DNA of 64,000 nucleotides. Origin: Zingiber officinale. Its lineage: Eukaryota > Streptophyta > Magnoliopsida > Zingiberales > Zingiberaceae. Positions 10,080 to 20,955 of the stretch are shown piece by piece (within the stretch, counting starts at the first letter, position 1; the number at the start of each line of letters is the position of its first letter). The notes beneath the pieces are model-generated. The model had not been told where the DNA came from and made no database searches. It saw only the letters and a program-made list of their open reading frames with translations. The DNA is taken from contig NC_055987.1 of NCBI RefSeq assembly GCF_018446385.1, forward strand, positions 4,485,705-4,549,704, in the 5' to 3' direction. Both the position numbers and the translations under genes were made by a program.

Positions 10080-11325
10080 TGTTGGTGTGGAAAGCATCCG
10101 ACGATCTACCGTTGTTTTGATAATGGCAAAGGAATTCAAAGTTAAGTTATTTTGTGATCTAACGTACTTAATTGAGTGTTTCAGGAAAGTCCTAGCTGCG
10201 GTTAGGCAGGTGGAAAATCCTAGGTCATAGGGGGTGGTAACCCTATATGGAAAGTCTTGGCGGGTCAAGAGCTTCAGGCAAAAGTCCTAGGGGGGTAACC
10301 CTAGGTGGAAAGTCTTGGTGTCGCGAACCAGGTGAAAGACTGGACCAGCCGGGAAGCGGAAGTCCAGTAGAAAGTCCGGAAGCTTCGAACGCTGAGCAAA
10401 AGTCCAGTCGATCTGGAGGATCGCACTGGCATCAGGTAAATCTCCTGAGTGGAGTAGGTGAGGATGCGTTCCCCGTAGAGGGAACAGTAGGCGTGGGGTC
10501 GACCTAGGATTTCCGGTTGGAAATCCGAAGTCAGACCCGGACAATCCGACGACTGTCAAGTATATCTATCATATTGTTTCTGTGCTAACTTTGTTTTGCA
10601 GGGTTTGTGTTTGGGACTAACACAATTTGCAGGAACAAAGGAGCAACTTAGACCTCGGATGAACAGTGTCCGAGGTGCCTCCAAGCCTCCATGGGGCTTG
10701 GAGGCGCCTCGGGTGCTAGCCGAAGCCAGCTGTCCAAAGACGCTGGAGGCGCCTCGGAGGTCACTGGAGGCGCCTTGGACCAAGCCTTGGAGGCGCCTTG
10801 GAGGCGCTTGGAGGCGCCTTGAGTGGGATAAGGTGCGACCAGATCAGAGCTGATCCACGCGTGCGACTCGGCGGCCTGGAGGCGCCTCGGACAAGCTTGG
10901 AGGCACCTTCAGCACTGTTTAAAAGAGGGTTCGAGGCAGAGGCTCAAGACAACTTCTTCCAAGCGATCAAGCTACAACGCGTTACCTCAAAAACACCCTA
11001 AAGTGCTGCTACAAGTTTCTGACGACCCGAAGCTCCACGATCTTAAGATTCTGTCGTCGGTATAAGTTTACTTCAATTATTGCACTTATTGTAATTCTCA
11101 GTTGTACAAACTTTTGCGCTATATAGTTGTTGCTCACAGTAAGCGATCAACGATCACGGGCCTTGGAGTAGAAGTCGCCCTAGGCTCCGATCCAAGTAAA
11201 TCTTGGAGTCTTCTGTGTGTTGATTGTTTTATTTATTTCCGCTGCGTTACTCGTAAGATTTTCGAAACTATAAGTGAAAGCCACGAGCGCTATTCACCCC
11301 CCCCTCTAGCGCTTTCGATCCAACA
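10080..11325 (+). repeat. Left LTR of nested element (1246 bp)
   Basis: TGTTGGTG start, CAACA end. The U3 part (10670-10900) holds repeated GGAGGCGCC words. The 3' part ends with the C-run and CTCTAGCGCTTTCGATC before CAACA. Paired with 18954-20195. Confidence 0.9.
10670..10900. promoter_or_regulatory. GGCGCC palindrome cluster in LTR U3
   Basis: At least six copies of the palindromic word GGCGCC, usually inside tGGAGGCGCCTtgg, lie in about 230 bp upstream of the presumed start of transcription. The right LTR keeps the cluster (about 19570-19780). A similar cluster precedes the env-like ORF (16312-16475). This placement suggests enhancer or factor-binding sites; that role is an inference. 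Confidence 0.45.
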
Positions 11326-11327
11326 AT

Positions 11328-11339
11328 TGGTATCAGAGC
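11328..11339 (+). promoter_or_regulatory. Primer-binding site, tRNA-Met type
   Basis: TGGTATCAGAGC two bases after the left LTR: the canonical plant Copia minus-strand primer site. Confidence 0.9.
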
Positions 11340-11580
11340 AGGGTCGCGTTGATCTGGTGCAACCACCAATCACGTAATTTTTCATGGTATTTTCGGTTTT
11401 ACGGAGTCAATTAGAATTAGCTTAATAGCTATATTCTAATTATTTTTTTCGAATCGATTTTTGATCGAGACTGGTGCAACACCACTCGAGTTCGCTATTT
11501 CTTAACTTTATTTCCCGCACTACTAATCCAAGACCTAGTCTTGGGACATTTCTATTTTGGCGTTATTTTGCATATCGCTA

Positions 11581-13258
11581 ATGGCCCAACAAGAAGGTTT
11601 CAGCATCGTTCGCCCCCCCACTTTTCTCCGGAGAAGACTTCGGATATTGGAAGGGGCGAAGGGAAACCTTTCTCAAGACACAGTTCGACACGTGGATGAT
11701 TATCAAGACTGGAATACAACTGCCAAAGGACGAAGACGGCAAGCCGACACCCTGCGAAAAATGGGAACCGACCCTAATCAAGAAGGTGGAAGTTGATGCT
11801 AGAGCGACCTGCACCCTCCAGTGCAGACTGACCAAGGAGGAACTCAACAGAGTTGGACCGTTCTCCAGCGCAAAAGAGCTTTGGGAGAAGCTGATCGAAC
11901 TCCACGAGGGCACCTCCGACACCAAGGTAAGCAAGAGAGATCTTTTGTTCAATAAATTATACAATCTAAAAATGCAGGAAGAAGAGACAGCAAGTCAACT
12001 CCATGCACGGATTCAAGACATCCTCAACTCACTCCACGCTATCGGGCAAAAGGTCGAGAATAAGGACATTATAAGGTACACACTTAATGCTTTTCCGAGG
12101 AGCACATTGTGGGCATCGATGGTAGATGCCTACAAAGTCTCCAAGGACTTAACTTCCATTAGACTAGATGGATTGTTTTCAGAATTTGAATTGCATGAAC
12201 AAACTAATACACAGCCAATCGAGAAAGGTATTGCTTTGGTTGCAGGTACCAGTTGAACACGCGAACCAAGATCACGGCGAAGAACTGAACCTGAATCAGA
12301 AGTCGAACTCGACTCAGACGATGAAGATGACGAATTGACCTCTGAACTCGTGAATCTTGTGAAGAATCTCTACAAGAAGAAAAAGAGATTCAACAAGAGA
12401 GACCTAAAGAAAGCCGTACAATCAAAGGAGGTTCAACCCAGCTCAAAGGTCAAGTTTGAGGTGATCTGTTATGGGTGCAACCAGAAGGGGCACATCAATG
12501 CCAACTGCCCCAATCAGAAGGATGCAAAGAAGCAGAGGAAGAAGAAGGTGCTAAAAGCAACCTTTGAAGAATCTTCAGAAGAGGATACCAACGACGAGCT
12601 AGAACAGACGAGCCTTCTTGCCCTGATGGCCCGAGACCAGATCGATGTGTCCGAGAGCGAGAGCGAGTCGGAAGCAGAATTGGAAAGAAGCCATGGATCC
12701 GTATCCGTTTCCGAAGGGCCCAATCCCTCTGTAAGTATCCCTCGACTAAACAATCTAGTCAATTACTTGTTACGAAAATTAGCTAAGTCTAATCTTAAAA
12801 TTAAGCCACTTCTAAAGGAAGTAGCTGTCCTTAAAGAATTGACTAACCCCGAATCTTTGACTGAACCAGTTCAGACTGGATACTCGACTCAAGCCTAAAA
12901 ACTTGAGGAAGAGAATTCCAGCCTGAAAACTCAGGTCAAGGATCTGGAGAAAACATTAGAACGATTCTCTTTGGGTTCCAATAACCTTGACCTAATTCTT
13001 GGAACACAAAGGGCAATCTACAATAGAACTGGACTAGGATTCAAATCGAAAAAGAAATATAAATCATACCTGTCCTTAGTAAATAGACAAAGTAATAAAA
13101 CAGTCCAAGCATGGGTACCCAAGTCCAACTTGGTTAATCAAGTTGGACTTGGTCAATATTGGGTCCCTAAGGATCAAATACACTACCTCGATAAACCATA
13201 TCGAGACTATGATCCAGGGGGAGCTAGAAGAAAAATGATAAAAATAAAACTAAATTAA
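11581..13258 (+). pseudogene. Sirevirus-type Gag of nested element, disrupted
   Basis: Starts MAQQEGFSIVRPP. A run of seven C near 11612 shifts the frame once. After that one frame runs to 13258 apart from TGA near 12254 and TAA at 12896-12898. Visible in order: the gag hallmark SAKELWEKLIELHEGTSDTK (about 11870), a helical UBN2-like region, an acidic/basic linker, a CCHC zinc knuckle (C-YG-C, H, C near 12468-12510), a Glu/Ser-rich stretch, and a C-terminal region with paired W-V-P-K words as in Sirevirus gags just ahead of protease. The 12254 stop fits C-to-T at a CpG (CGA to TGA), the usual decay of methylated elements. No protease follows. Confidence 0.8.
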
Positions 13259-14168
13259 TTAAATTAAAATTAAGTAAACTTAAAATTCAAAATAAATTAA
13301 AATCAAGTTAAATTCGAATTAAATTAAGTCAAAATCAAATTAAATCAAATTAAAATCCAAAGGAAGACTCCAAAATAGCTGACACCTCCGAACTTAATCC
13401 ACTCGATAAGGGTAACCAAGAGTAGACCACCCGGCAGGGTAATTAAGGATAGATTAAAATGGGCTAGGTTTAACTTGGCCCATGGTACTGGTGAAGTATT
13501 GGATGATAGTACGTTGGGGAAACTTAGTCATCGCATGTCTAGGAAGATATGGCTTCGACCTGGTGCATTTGGCTAAGTGGAACTGACCGAAGCTATCCTT
13601 TATGGATCCTAACTAGTTAGACCAAGGTTTTGTACTAAGTTCAATGGGTAGGACTATTTGCAAAACCTCGAAGGCATGGTTACTTTAATGAGGTCCTTGT
13701 AACTCACTATATCTCAGAAGTTTATCCAAAGAACGCCTACTTGTTGAACCCAAAGCTAAACCTGAATCTAACACAAAGTTAAACATAACCCAAAAATTGA
13801 ACCTAATTCATCTCACAAAAATTGTAGGATTACCTGATTGAAAATTTAGATCGGGTGAGATGACTAAGGAATAGAAATTCAATCAAAATTAATTCAAATT
13901 AAAAATTAAATTCGTAAATAAAATTAATTCAAATTAAAAATTAAATTCATAAATAAAATTAATTCAAATTAAAAATTAAATTCATAAATAAAATTAATTC
14001 AAATTAAAAATTAAATTCGTAATTAAAATAAATCCAAATTCAAAATTGAAATTCGTAAATTAAAATTAATTCAAATTAAAAATTAAATTCGTAATTAAAA
14101 TTAATTAAAATTAAAAATTAAATTCATAATTAAAATTAATCCAAATTAAAAATTCAAATTCGTAAATT
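13259..14168 (+). repeat. A/T-rich zone with 35-bp minisatellite
   Basis: 13259-13370 and 13870-14168 are built of AATTCAAATTAAAAATTAAA-type units repeating about every 35 bp. The 13370-13860 stretch is non-repetitive, lacks coding potential, and occupies the place where pol would be in an autonomous Sirevirus. Confidence 0.6.
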
Positions 14169-14208
14169 AAAATTGATCCTGTTCGAACCAGAAGCCAACA
14201 GACGCTGG

Positions 14209-14910
14209 GCACGTGGCGCTTTCCGACTCGCTGATGTAGATCTCCAACTGGTGGCGCGATGCTCCGGCTAACCTACACAGAAGTCGAGCCGGGAAGGGGG
14301 TTCCCGGCGGCGACCCTCCGACGCTCAAGTCAGGTAAACTACGATAAACAAGGTGGCTCCAAAAGTGATTTTTTTGCGTACCTGCGGCGAAGTAAGAGGC
14401 TCTATATATAGAGCGAGGAGAGAATTAATGCATGTTTACCGAAGCGCAGACGTGTCAGCAACCCATACCTCGGTATGTACTTGTCAGAGAGCTTACCTGA
14501 CCCATATCGATACAGTCAAAGCATGCCCTTGATGGGACAGCAGAATCCCCTGTCATAAGATTTGGAGCATGGCACACACATGAAACCTACCGGTTGTCAG
14601 AGAAAGAAGTCCCTTGTCCTTTTCCCTTGCTCCAAACTTGTCGTCCGGGCGGACAGCTCCCTCAACATCCGGCCGGACATCCGCAGTAGTTTACTTGTGC
14701 TTTGTGGAGACTAATAAACAGGGGTGCTTTATGACTTTGGTCGGTCGAAAGGTCAGCTCGGTCCATGACCTTTTCAACTGAGCGTCGGAACCCCGATTTG
14801 ACTGGGTGCCTTCCAACCATAAGTGTGAGCCGGCCGGACCTATCCGAGTATTCGATTCCATCGGCCGGCCGGCAGTCCGGTCGGACCACACTCTCACCGG
14901 ATGGGCGGCT
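14209..14910 (-). repeat. 702-bp tandem unit, copy 1
   Basis: Begins gcacgtggcgctttcc and ends gatgggcggct. Nearly identical to copy 2, with a handful of substitutions and a one-base indel near 14750. Confidence 0.85.
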
Positions 14911-15612
14911 GCACGTGGCGCTTTCCGACTCGCTGATGTAGATCTCCAACTGGTGGCGCGATGCTCCGGCTAACCTACACAGAAGTCGGGCCGGGAAGGG
15001 GGTTCCCGGCGGCGACCCTCCAACGCTCAAGTCAGGTAAACTACGATAAACAAGGTAGCTCCAAAAGTGATTTTTTTACGTACCTGCGGCGAAGTAAGAG
15101 GCTCTATATATAGAGCGAGAAGAGAATTAATGCACGTTTACCGAAGCGCAGACGTGTCAGCAACCCATACCTCGGTATGTACTTGTCAGAGAGCTTACCT
15201 GACCCATATCGATACAGTCAAAGCATGTCCTTGATGGGACAGCAGAATCCCCTGTCACAAGATTTGGAGCATGGCACACACATGAAACCTACCGGTTGTC
15301 AGAGAAAGAAGTCCCTTGTCCTTTTCCCTTGCTCCAAACTTGTCGTCCGGGCGGACAGCTCCCTCAACATCCGGCCGGACATCCGCAGTAGTTTACTTGT
15401 GCTTTGTGGAGACTAATAAACAGGGGTGCTTTATGACTTTGGTCGTCGAAAGGTCAGCTCGGTCCATGACCTTTTCAACTGAGCGTCGGAACCCCGATTT
15501 GATAGGGTGCCTTCCAACCATAAGTGCGAGCCGGCCGGACCTATCCGAGTATTCGATTCCATCGGCCGGCCGGCAGTCCGGTCGGACCACACTCTCACCG
15601 GATGGGCGGCTG
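14911..15612 (-). repeat. 702-bp tandem unit, copy 2
   Basis: Direct continuation of copy 1 with the same start and end words. The high identity dates the duplication after the LTR insertion or shortly before it. Confidence 0.85.
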
Positions 15613-15682
15613 CTCCGGTGACCTCCACGGGGCGTTGACTTTGCTAAATGGGGTCCCCCATTCTTACTGCCGGATCAAAAAT

Positions 15683-16215
15683 TAATTCAAATTAAAAATT
15701 AAATTCGTACTTAAAATTAATTCAAATTCAAAAATTAAATTCGTAAGTAATATTATTTTTTAACTAAATTATTCTTCAAAACTTAATTAACTAAAAATTA
15801 TTTTTTAACTAATATTTTTCAAAAAATCAATTAACTTAAAATGATTTTTCAAAATTAATTAACTTAAATTATTTTTCTAAAATTAATTAACTTAAATTAT
15901 TTTTCTAAAATTAATTAACTTAAAATTATTTTTCAGAAATTAATTAACTTAAATTATTTTTCAAAAATTAATTAATTTAAATTATTTTTCTAAAATTAAT
16001 TAACTTAAATTATCTTTCAAAAATTAATTAACTTAAATTATCTTTCAAAAATTAATTAACTTAAAATTATTTTTCAGAAATTAATTAACTTAAAATTATT
16101 TTTCAAATTTAACTTAAAATTATTTTTCAAATTTAATTAACTTAAAATTATTTTTCAAAATTTAATTCAAATTATTTTTCAAAATTAACTTAAAATTATT
16201 TTTCGAAAATTTAAC
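15683..16215 (+). repeat. A/T minisatellite, right block
   Basis: About fifteen imperfect units of TTAATTAACTTAAATTATTTTTC-like sequence with a period near 27-30 bp. Together with 13870-14168 it forms one A/T-rich spacer that the solo LTR interrupts. The unit differs from the left block, so two minisatellites adjoin here. Confidence 0.7.
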
Positions 16216-16311
16216 CTAAAATTAGTGTTTTAAATTTTTTTTCCTTAAAATTAATTAACTTGTTTTTTTAATTAAACATAACTGTTAAAACAAATTAACC
16301 TAAGGAGGGAC

Positions 16312-16475
16312 ACGTAGGCGCCCAGCGGAGGCGCCTCTCACACGAGGGAGGCGCCCTTAATCACGGCGGGAAATTTCCCGTCGCCTTAGTCAAAGGCGCC
16401 TCGAATGGTCTCCGAGACGCCTCTAACTTCCCCCTGGAGGCGCCTTAAGAATCGTATAAGGCGCCTCCAACCCGA
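16312..16475. promoter_or_regulatory. GGCGCC cluster upstream of env-like ORF
   Basis: Six GGCGCC words plus a one-base variant (GACGCC) in about 165 bp, ending some 125 bp before the env-like start codon. The composition contrasts sharply with the A/T-rich DNA before it. The word matches the cluster in this element's own LTR U3. It could be a second promoter or enhancer for a separate env-like transcript, or a captured copy of U3. Confidence 0.35.
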
Positions 16476-16599
16476 GATTTCAGAAACGAACAGAAGCCTT
16501 TCTGTTGGTTCTTTCTCTCCGCGAAATCCCTCTCTTCAACGTGCGATTTCATCCTCAAAGGAGCCTTCGACCCACCTTTTTTCTCCTCTACTCCTAGCA

Positions 16600-17937
16600 A
16601 TGCCTCCTAGGTATATCTAAAACCTCCCTATTGTCCTTACTTGTAGTTATTCTGCATCTTTTTAGATATATTGTCAAAAATAGGAAACATCGCATTGTTG
16701 ATCCTACACCGGCTATGGCCCCTTCTACGGACCCTAGATTCCCCTCGGAACAGCATAGGATAGATTTTGCTAGGTTTACCTTTGAGTCCATCAAACCTAG
16801 ATATATGGGTAGGGCATTTTTTGCCCAATTTTGTCTCCCCGCAGTCCAGATGATAGATTACTATCACCTAAGAAAACTGGTTGACTGCAACACCACAGTA
16901 AATCAAGACTTATGTGCCCAGTTCTATCACAACCTTGAAATGGTTGATGATAGCACCTATTCCACCAGAGTTGGTGGAACTAACATTCAGTTTACTCCTT
17001 CCCTGCTTCGTACTAGCTTAGAGCTTGGGGAGTCTTCGTGTACATTCTTATGTTACCCGAGTAGGGATCTACCATTCGGGGATCCCTATTCCCATATTAC
17101 CTTAGATGACATCTATATGCACTTTTTTGGGGAGGAGAGACCCCTTGGCCTGACTGAGTTCAGGTCGACTCTTCTTCGAGTTCAGGACTACATCATGTAT
17201 AGAGTCCTGACCGCATGCATCTTACCGATCACATCTCGAGGCGTCTCGAAGATGCGATCGTCCCACTCATTCTTTTTGTACGCTCTTAGTCAACGCCTAG
17301 ATATAGACATTGCCCTGCATATGTTCTATAACATCATTCATGAATCTAGTACAGTCACGTCTGGAGTGATCCATATGCCCTACTGTTATATCCTGACCCA
17401 GATTTTCTCCACCTCTAGGATAGACACGATCATAGGGACACTCATCCCACTTACCATATATGATGAGTTAGGGCAGCGGAGTCTTCGATTAGCCGGTATA
17501 GAGGTCACCACCGAGGGGATTCTGGCCTGAAAGGGTCGGCCGCCGCCAATCGCTGCTCCTACCGCTCCAGAGGCCGAGGATGCACCAAGCGAGGGAGAGG
17601 AGTGGCCTGACTTCCTAGCAGAGGAGTTTTTTTTACAGATCCTTCCACCTCTGCTGGACCCTCTACATCAGCAGATCCTTCGACTTCGCCATCACTCTCC
17701 GTCGAGGGCAGACTCGCCCGTCTTGAGGTTCAGTCCATTGAGACTCGACGCGCTGTCCGAGATAGCCATCGCTTCCTCCGATCTCTCCGATCCGAGATGG
17801 TTGCGGGATTCGCGTCTCTCCGATGCGAGATACGTCACCTGGGGCATCCTCAGCCAACACCTGAGCAGCCCCTTGCACCACCTCCAGCTGACGCCCCTCC
17901 AGCTGATGATCCTGCCTTCGATGATCCTGCTTTCTGA
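16600..17937 (+). pseudogene. Env-like / 'putative plant transposon protein' ORF, disrupted
   Basis: The longest open stretch is 16631-17530 (299 codons). It matches the pattern of the env-like third ORF of plant Sirevirus and related elements (Pfam 'putative plant transposon protein'). Visible are an F-x-F-E-S start, an AQFYHNLE segment, a V-x-G-x-x-I-x-F-T-P motif, and a conserved helical second half. The role is unknown; 'env-like' reflects position, not proven function. An upstream ATG at 16600 (MPPR) is in frame with the body only if 16611-16665 is removed (GT...AG, 55 bp). A TGA at 17528-17530 fits CpG decay. The frame then continues and shifts at a run of eight T (about 17625) into a Pro/Ser/Thr-rich and coiled C-terminus ending at TGA 17935-17937. 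Confidence 0.6.
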
Positions 17938-18953
17938 CACTATTTGATGTATCTTGGATAGAGACCTATATTATCTAGTTTGACTGTACTGATGCTTAGT
18001 TAAACTCTACTTATTTATGCTCATTAGTTTTTAGTTAAATCCTACTCTTAGAAGACAAATAGTAATAGTTGGGTAGAATAGTTTTTTATTTTCAAATCAG
18101 TTTCCTACCTTCACTTTTAAATGTGTTACTTGTTTTTCAAAATTTGCTTAATTATATTTCTAAATTTTAGGCAAAATTGTTGTTTTCAAAATTCTAATTT
18201 TACTAGATTTTTCAAAATTCGGACTTAGCCTAGGCTTAAACCCTAGATATCATGTTCCCCTAGAATTCAGCCAGAGCATCTCACAAACACCTAGGCTTAC
18301 CTTTCTTGTGATTGAAAAACATAGAACGACGTGAGATGCATAAACTTTTACTAGCCTTTTAAACTCAGTTGAAAAGAAAAACCTGCTCTTTAGACCTTGA
18401 TTTCACTTTGCTAAAGATATTAATCATAAAAAGCTAATTAGTGTTACCAAAATATCTTTTCCTCCTTAAAAGCCTAAGGTTACAAAATTTTAACTAAGAT
18501 GTTTAAAACTAAAACTGCTTTTGCTATGCTAGAAAATAAAAATATTTTTCTAGCAAAATTAATTGATAAAGTTTTACTTAGATTTTTTTTTTACAGGTAA
18601 GTTAAGATATTTTAGAGAATTTGATTTTCAGGAAAGTTAAGATTTTTTCTCTTACCTTTTTCATAAAAAGTTAAGATTTTTTTCAAACGTGCCTATTTTT
18701 TTGATCAATGGCAAAATGGGAGAGTAGGGAAATTCAAAAGAAAGTATAATTTTATAAAGAAAGAAAGTTTAATAAAGCCTTTATTAAGGGGGAGTCTGAC
18801 AATAAAGCCTTCATTAAGGGGGAGCCTGACAAAGTTTAAGTTTTAGCTTAACCATGTCGACATTCAAAATTTATTAAGCTTGCTTACTTAAACTTTATGC
18901 ATCGATTTTACTTAGCTTTGAATTTCAGTTGTCATAATCAAAAAGGGGGAGAT
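17938..18953 (+). other. 3' non-coding zone with multiple polypurine tracts
   Basis: A/T-rich and without ORFs. Contains TAAGGGGGAGTCTGAC, TAAGGGGGAGCCTGAC and the final AAAAAGGGGGAGAT just before the right LTR. Multiple polypurine tracts before the 3' LTR are a known Sirevirus trait. Confidence 0.65.
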
Positions 18954-20195
18954 TGTTGGTGCGGGAAGCATCAGACAATCGACCGTTGTTTTGATAATGG
19001 CAAAGGAATTCAAAGTTAAGTTGTTTTGTGATCTAACGTACTTAATTGAGTGTTTCGGGAAAGTCCTAGTGGCGGTTAGGCAGGTAGAAAATCCTAGGGG
19101 GTGGTAACCCTAGGTCATAGGGGGTGGTAACCCTATGCAGAAAGTCTTGACGGGTCGAGAGCTTCAGGAAAAAGTCCTAGGGGGGTAACCCTAGGTGGAA
19201 AGTCCTGGTGTCACGAACCAGGTGAAAAACTGGACCAGCCGGGAAGCGGAAGCCCAGCAGAAAGTCCGGAAGCTTCGAACGCTAAGCAAAAGTCCAGTCA
19301 ATTTGGAGGATCGCACTGGCATCAGGTAAATCTCCTGAGTGGAGTAGGTGAGGATGCGTTCCCCGTAGAGGGAACAGTAGGCGTCGGGTCGACCTAGGAT
19401 TTCCGGTTGGAAATCCGAAGTCAGATCCGGACAGTCCGATGACTGTCAAGTATATCTATCATATTGTTTCTGTGCTAATTTTGTTTTGCAGGGTTTATGT
19501 TTGGGACTAACACAATTTACAGGAACAAATGAGCAACTTAGACCTCGGATGAACAGTGTCCGAGGTGCCTCCATGGGGCTTGGAGGCGCCTCGGGTTTTA
19601 GCCGAAGCCAGCTGTCCAGAGACGCTGAAGGCGCCTCGGAGGTCACTGGAGGCACCTTGGACCAAGCGTTGGAGGCGCCTTCGAGCAGTTTGGAGGCGCC
19701 TTCAGTGGGATAAGGTGCGACCAGATCAGAGCTGATCCACGCCTGGAGGCGCCTTAGACAGGCTTGGAGGCGCCTCCAGCACTGTTTAAAAGAGGGTTCG
19801 AGGCAGAGGCTCAAGACAACTTCTTCCAAGCAATCAAGCTACAACGCGCTGCCTCAAAAACACCCTGAAGTGCTGCTACAAGTTTCTGACGACCCAGAGC
19901 TCCACGATCTTAAGATTTTGTCGTCGGTATAAGTTTACTTCAATTATTGCACTTATTGTAATTCTCAGTTGTACAAACTTTTGCGCTATATAGTTGTTGC
20001 CCACAGTAAGCGATCAACGATCGCGGGCCTTGGAGTAGGAGTCACCCTAGGCTCCGAACTAAGTAAATCTTGGAGTCTTCTGTGTGTTGATTGTTTTATT
20101 TATTTTCGCTGCGTTACTCATAAGATTTCCGAAATGATAAGTGAAAGCCACGAGCGCTATTCACCCCCCCCCCCTCTAGCGCTTTCGATCCAACA
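18954..20195 (+). repeat. Right LTR of nested element (1242 bp)
   Basis: Pairs with 10080-11325. It differs by scattered substitutions and small indels, for example an extra local copy of ggtggtaaccctaggtc near 19100 and loss of part of the GGCGCC region. Ends CAACA followed by the GAAGG duplication. Confidence 0.9.
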
Positions 20196-20200
20196 GAAGG

Positions 20201-20955
20201 ATGAACCCGAGTCAGACTCAGAAGAAGATCAAGATGCTTATATGGTAAGGAATTTCAAAAAAAATCTTTAGTTCTAATAAATTTAAAGAATTGCAGAATA
20301 AGAAGAATCCAAGAAATAGAAGAAGGGTTCATTGCTACCAGTGTCAAAAGAAAAGACACTTAAAAGATGATTGCCCAGAACTCAAGAAGGATAAAGTCAA
20401 GATACCCAAAAAGCACAAGAATCTAAAAGTTACTTGGGACGACAGTTCATCATCTGAGTCCGAAATACAAGAATATGTCAAACTAACACCGATGGCAAGC
20501 TATGAAGGGGGAGCAACTTCATATGAATGCACCAAAGCAGGGGGAGAGTTAGACTTTAAGTCTGATATGGTAGGTGAAGTATGCCTCTTACCTCCTAATC
20601 AACTTTATTTTGAAATTAATTCTATGGCAAAATGTATGTACAAATTAAAAAGTAAAAATAATAAATTAAAAATGAAAACTTAGAAATAAAAAGAATTTTA
20701 GCAAAATCATGTTTGATAAAACATTTTGATAAAGTAAGACTTGAAAATGATAAATTAAGAGAAGAAATAGAAAACTTTAGAAATTCTGCTCGTTCAAATA
20801 TTTCTGCTTTTAGAAACTATAAAGGATTAAACTGGTACTATAGATTTCAAAAAAATCAGATCAGAAAAATATCAAAAGCTTATGTACCTAGAAAATACCT
20901 GATTAACCCCGTAGAAAGGAACCTATATTGGATTCCAAAAACTTGTTTAAATTGA
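20201..20955 (+). pseudogene. Gag of the outer element, 3' part
   Basis: Continuation of the gag interrupted at 10074. An acidic segment is followed by frameshifts near 20265, then a basic region with a CCHC zinc knuckle (CYQC, H, C near 20334-20375). A Glu/Ser stretch follows, then a Lys-rich coiled region and a C-terminal YWIPK word just before the stop at 20953-20955. A second frameshift or stop lies near 20683. No protease or integrase follows; only 650 bp of A/T-rich DNA separates it from the right LTR. Confidence 0.7.

Larger units (their letters stand above)
14174..15677 (-). mobile_element. Gypsy-type solo LTR with internal tandem duplication
   Basis: Bounded by TGATCC and GGATCA with a perfect AAAAT target duplication (14169-14173 and 15678-15682). 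There is no internal domain, so it is a solo LTR. A unit of 702 bp occurs twice in tandem (14209-14910 and 14911-about 15612). On the minus strand a palindromic CTCTATATATAGAG TATA box precedes a CTGACTTGAGCGTCGGAGGG motif, which I associate with the transcribed part of plant Gypsy LTRs. Without the duplication the LTR would be about 800 bp. Confidence 0.75.
10080..20195 (+). mobile_element. Nested Sirevirus-like element: gag and env-like, no pol
   Basis: A complete 10,116-bp LTR element with a perfect GAAGG target duplication (10075-10079 and 20196-20200). LTRs lie at 10080-11325 and 18954-20195. The primer site (11328), gag (11581-13258), an A/T-rich region, an inserted solo LTR, an env-like ORF (16600-17937), a 3' non-coding zone and a polypurine tract follow in order. 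Nothing resembling protease, integrase, reverse transcriptase or RNase H lies between gag and the env-like ORF. The LTRs are very similar by eye, so insertion was fairly recent, although its ORFs already carry stops. Confidence 0.85.

Noticed and set aside
10247-11001. Several 65-90 codon ORFs inside the inner LTR
   Set aside because: They fall in the LTR U3/R region, where GGCGCC-type repeats give long open frames in all phases; the same occurs in the right LTR.
14662-15628. ORFs of 65-122 codons repeated twice
   Set aside because: They repeat because the solo LTR is internally duplicated; LTR sequence is not coding.
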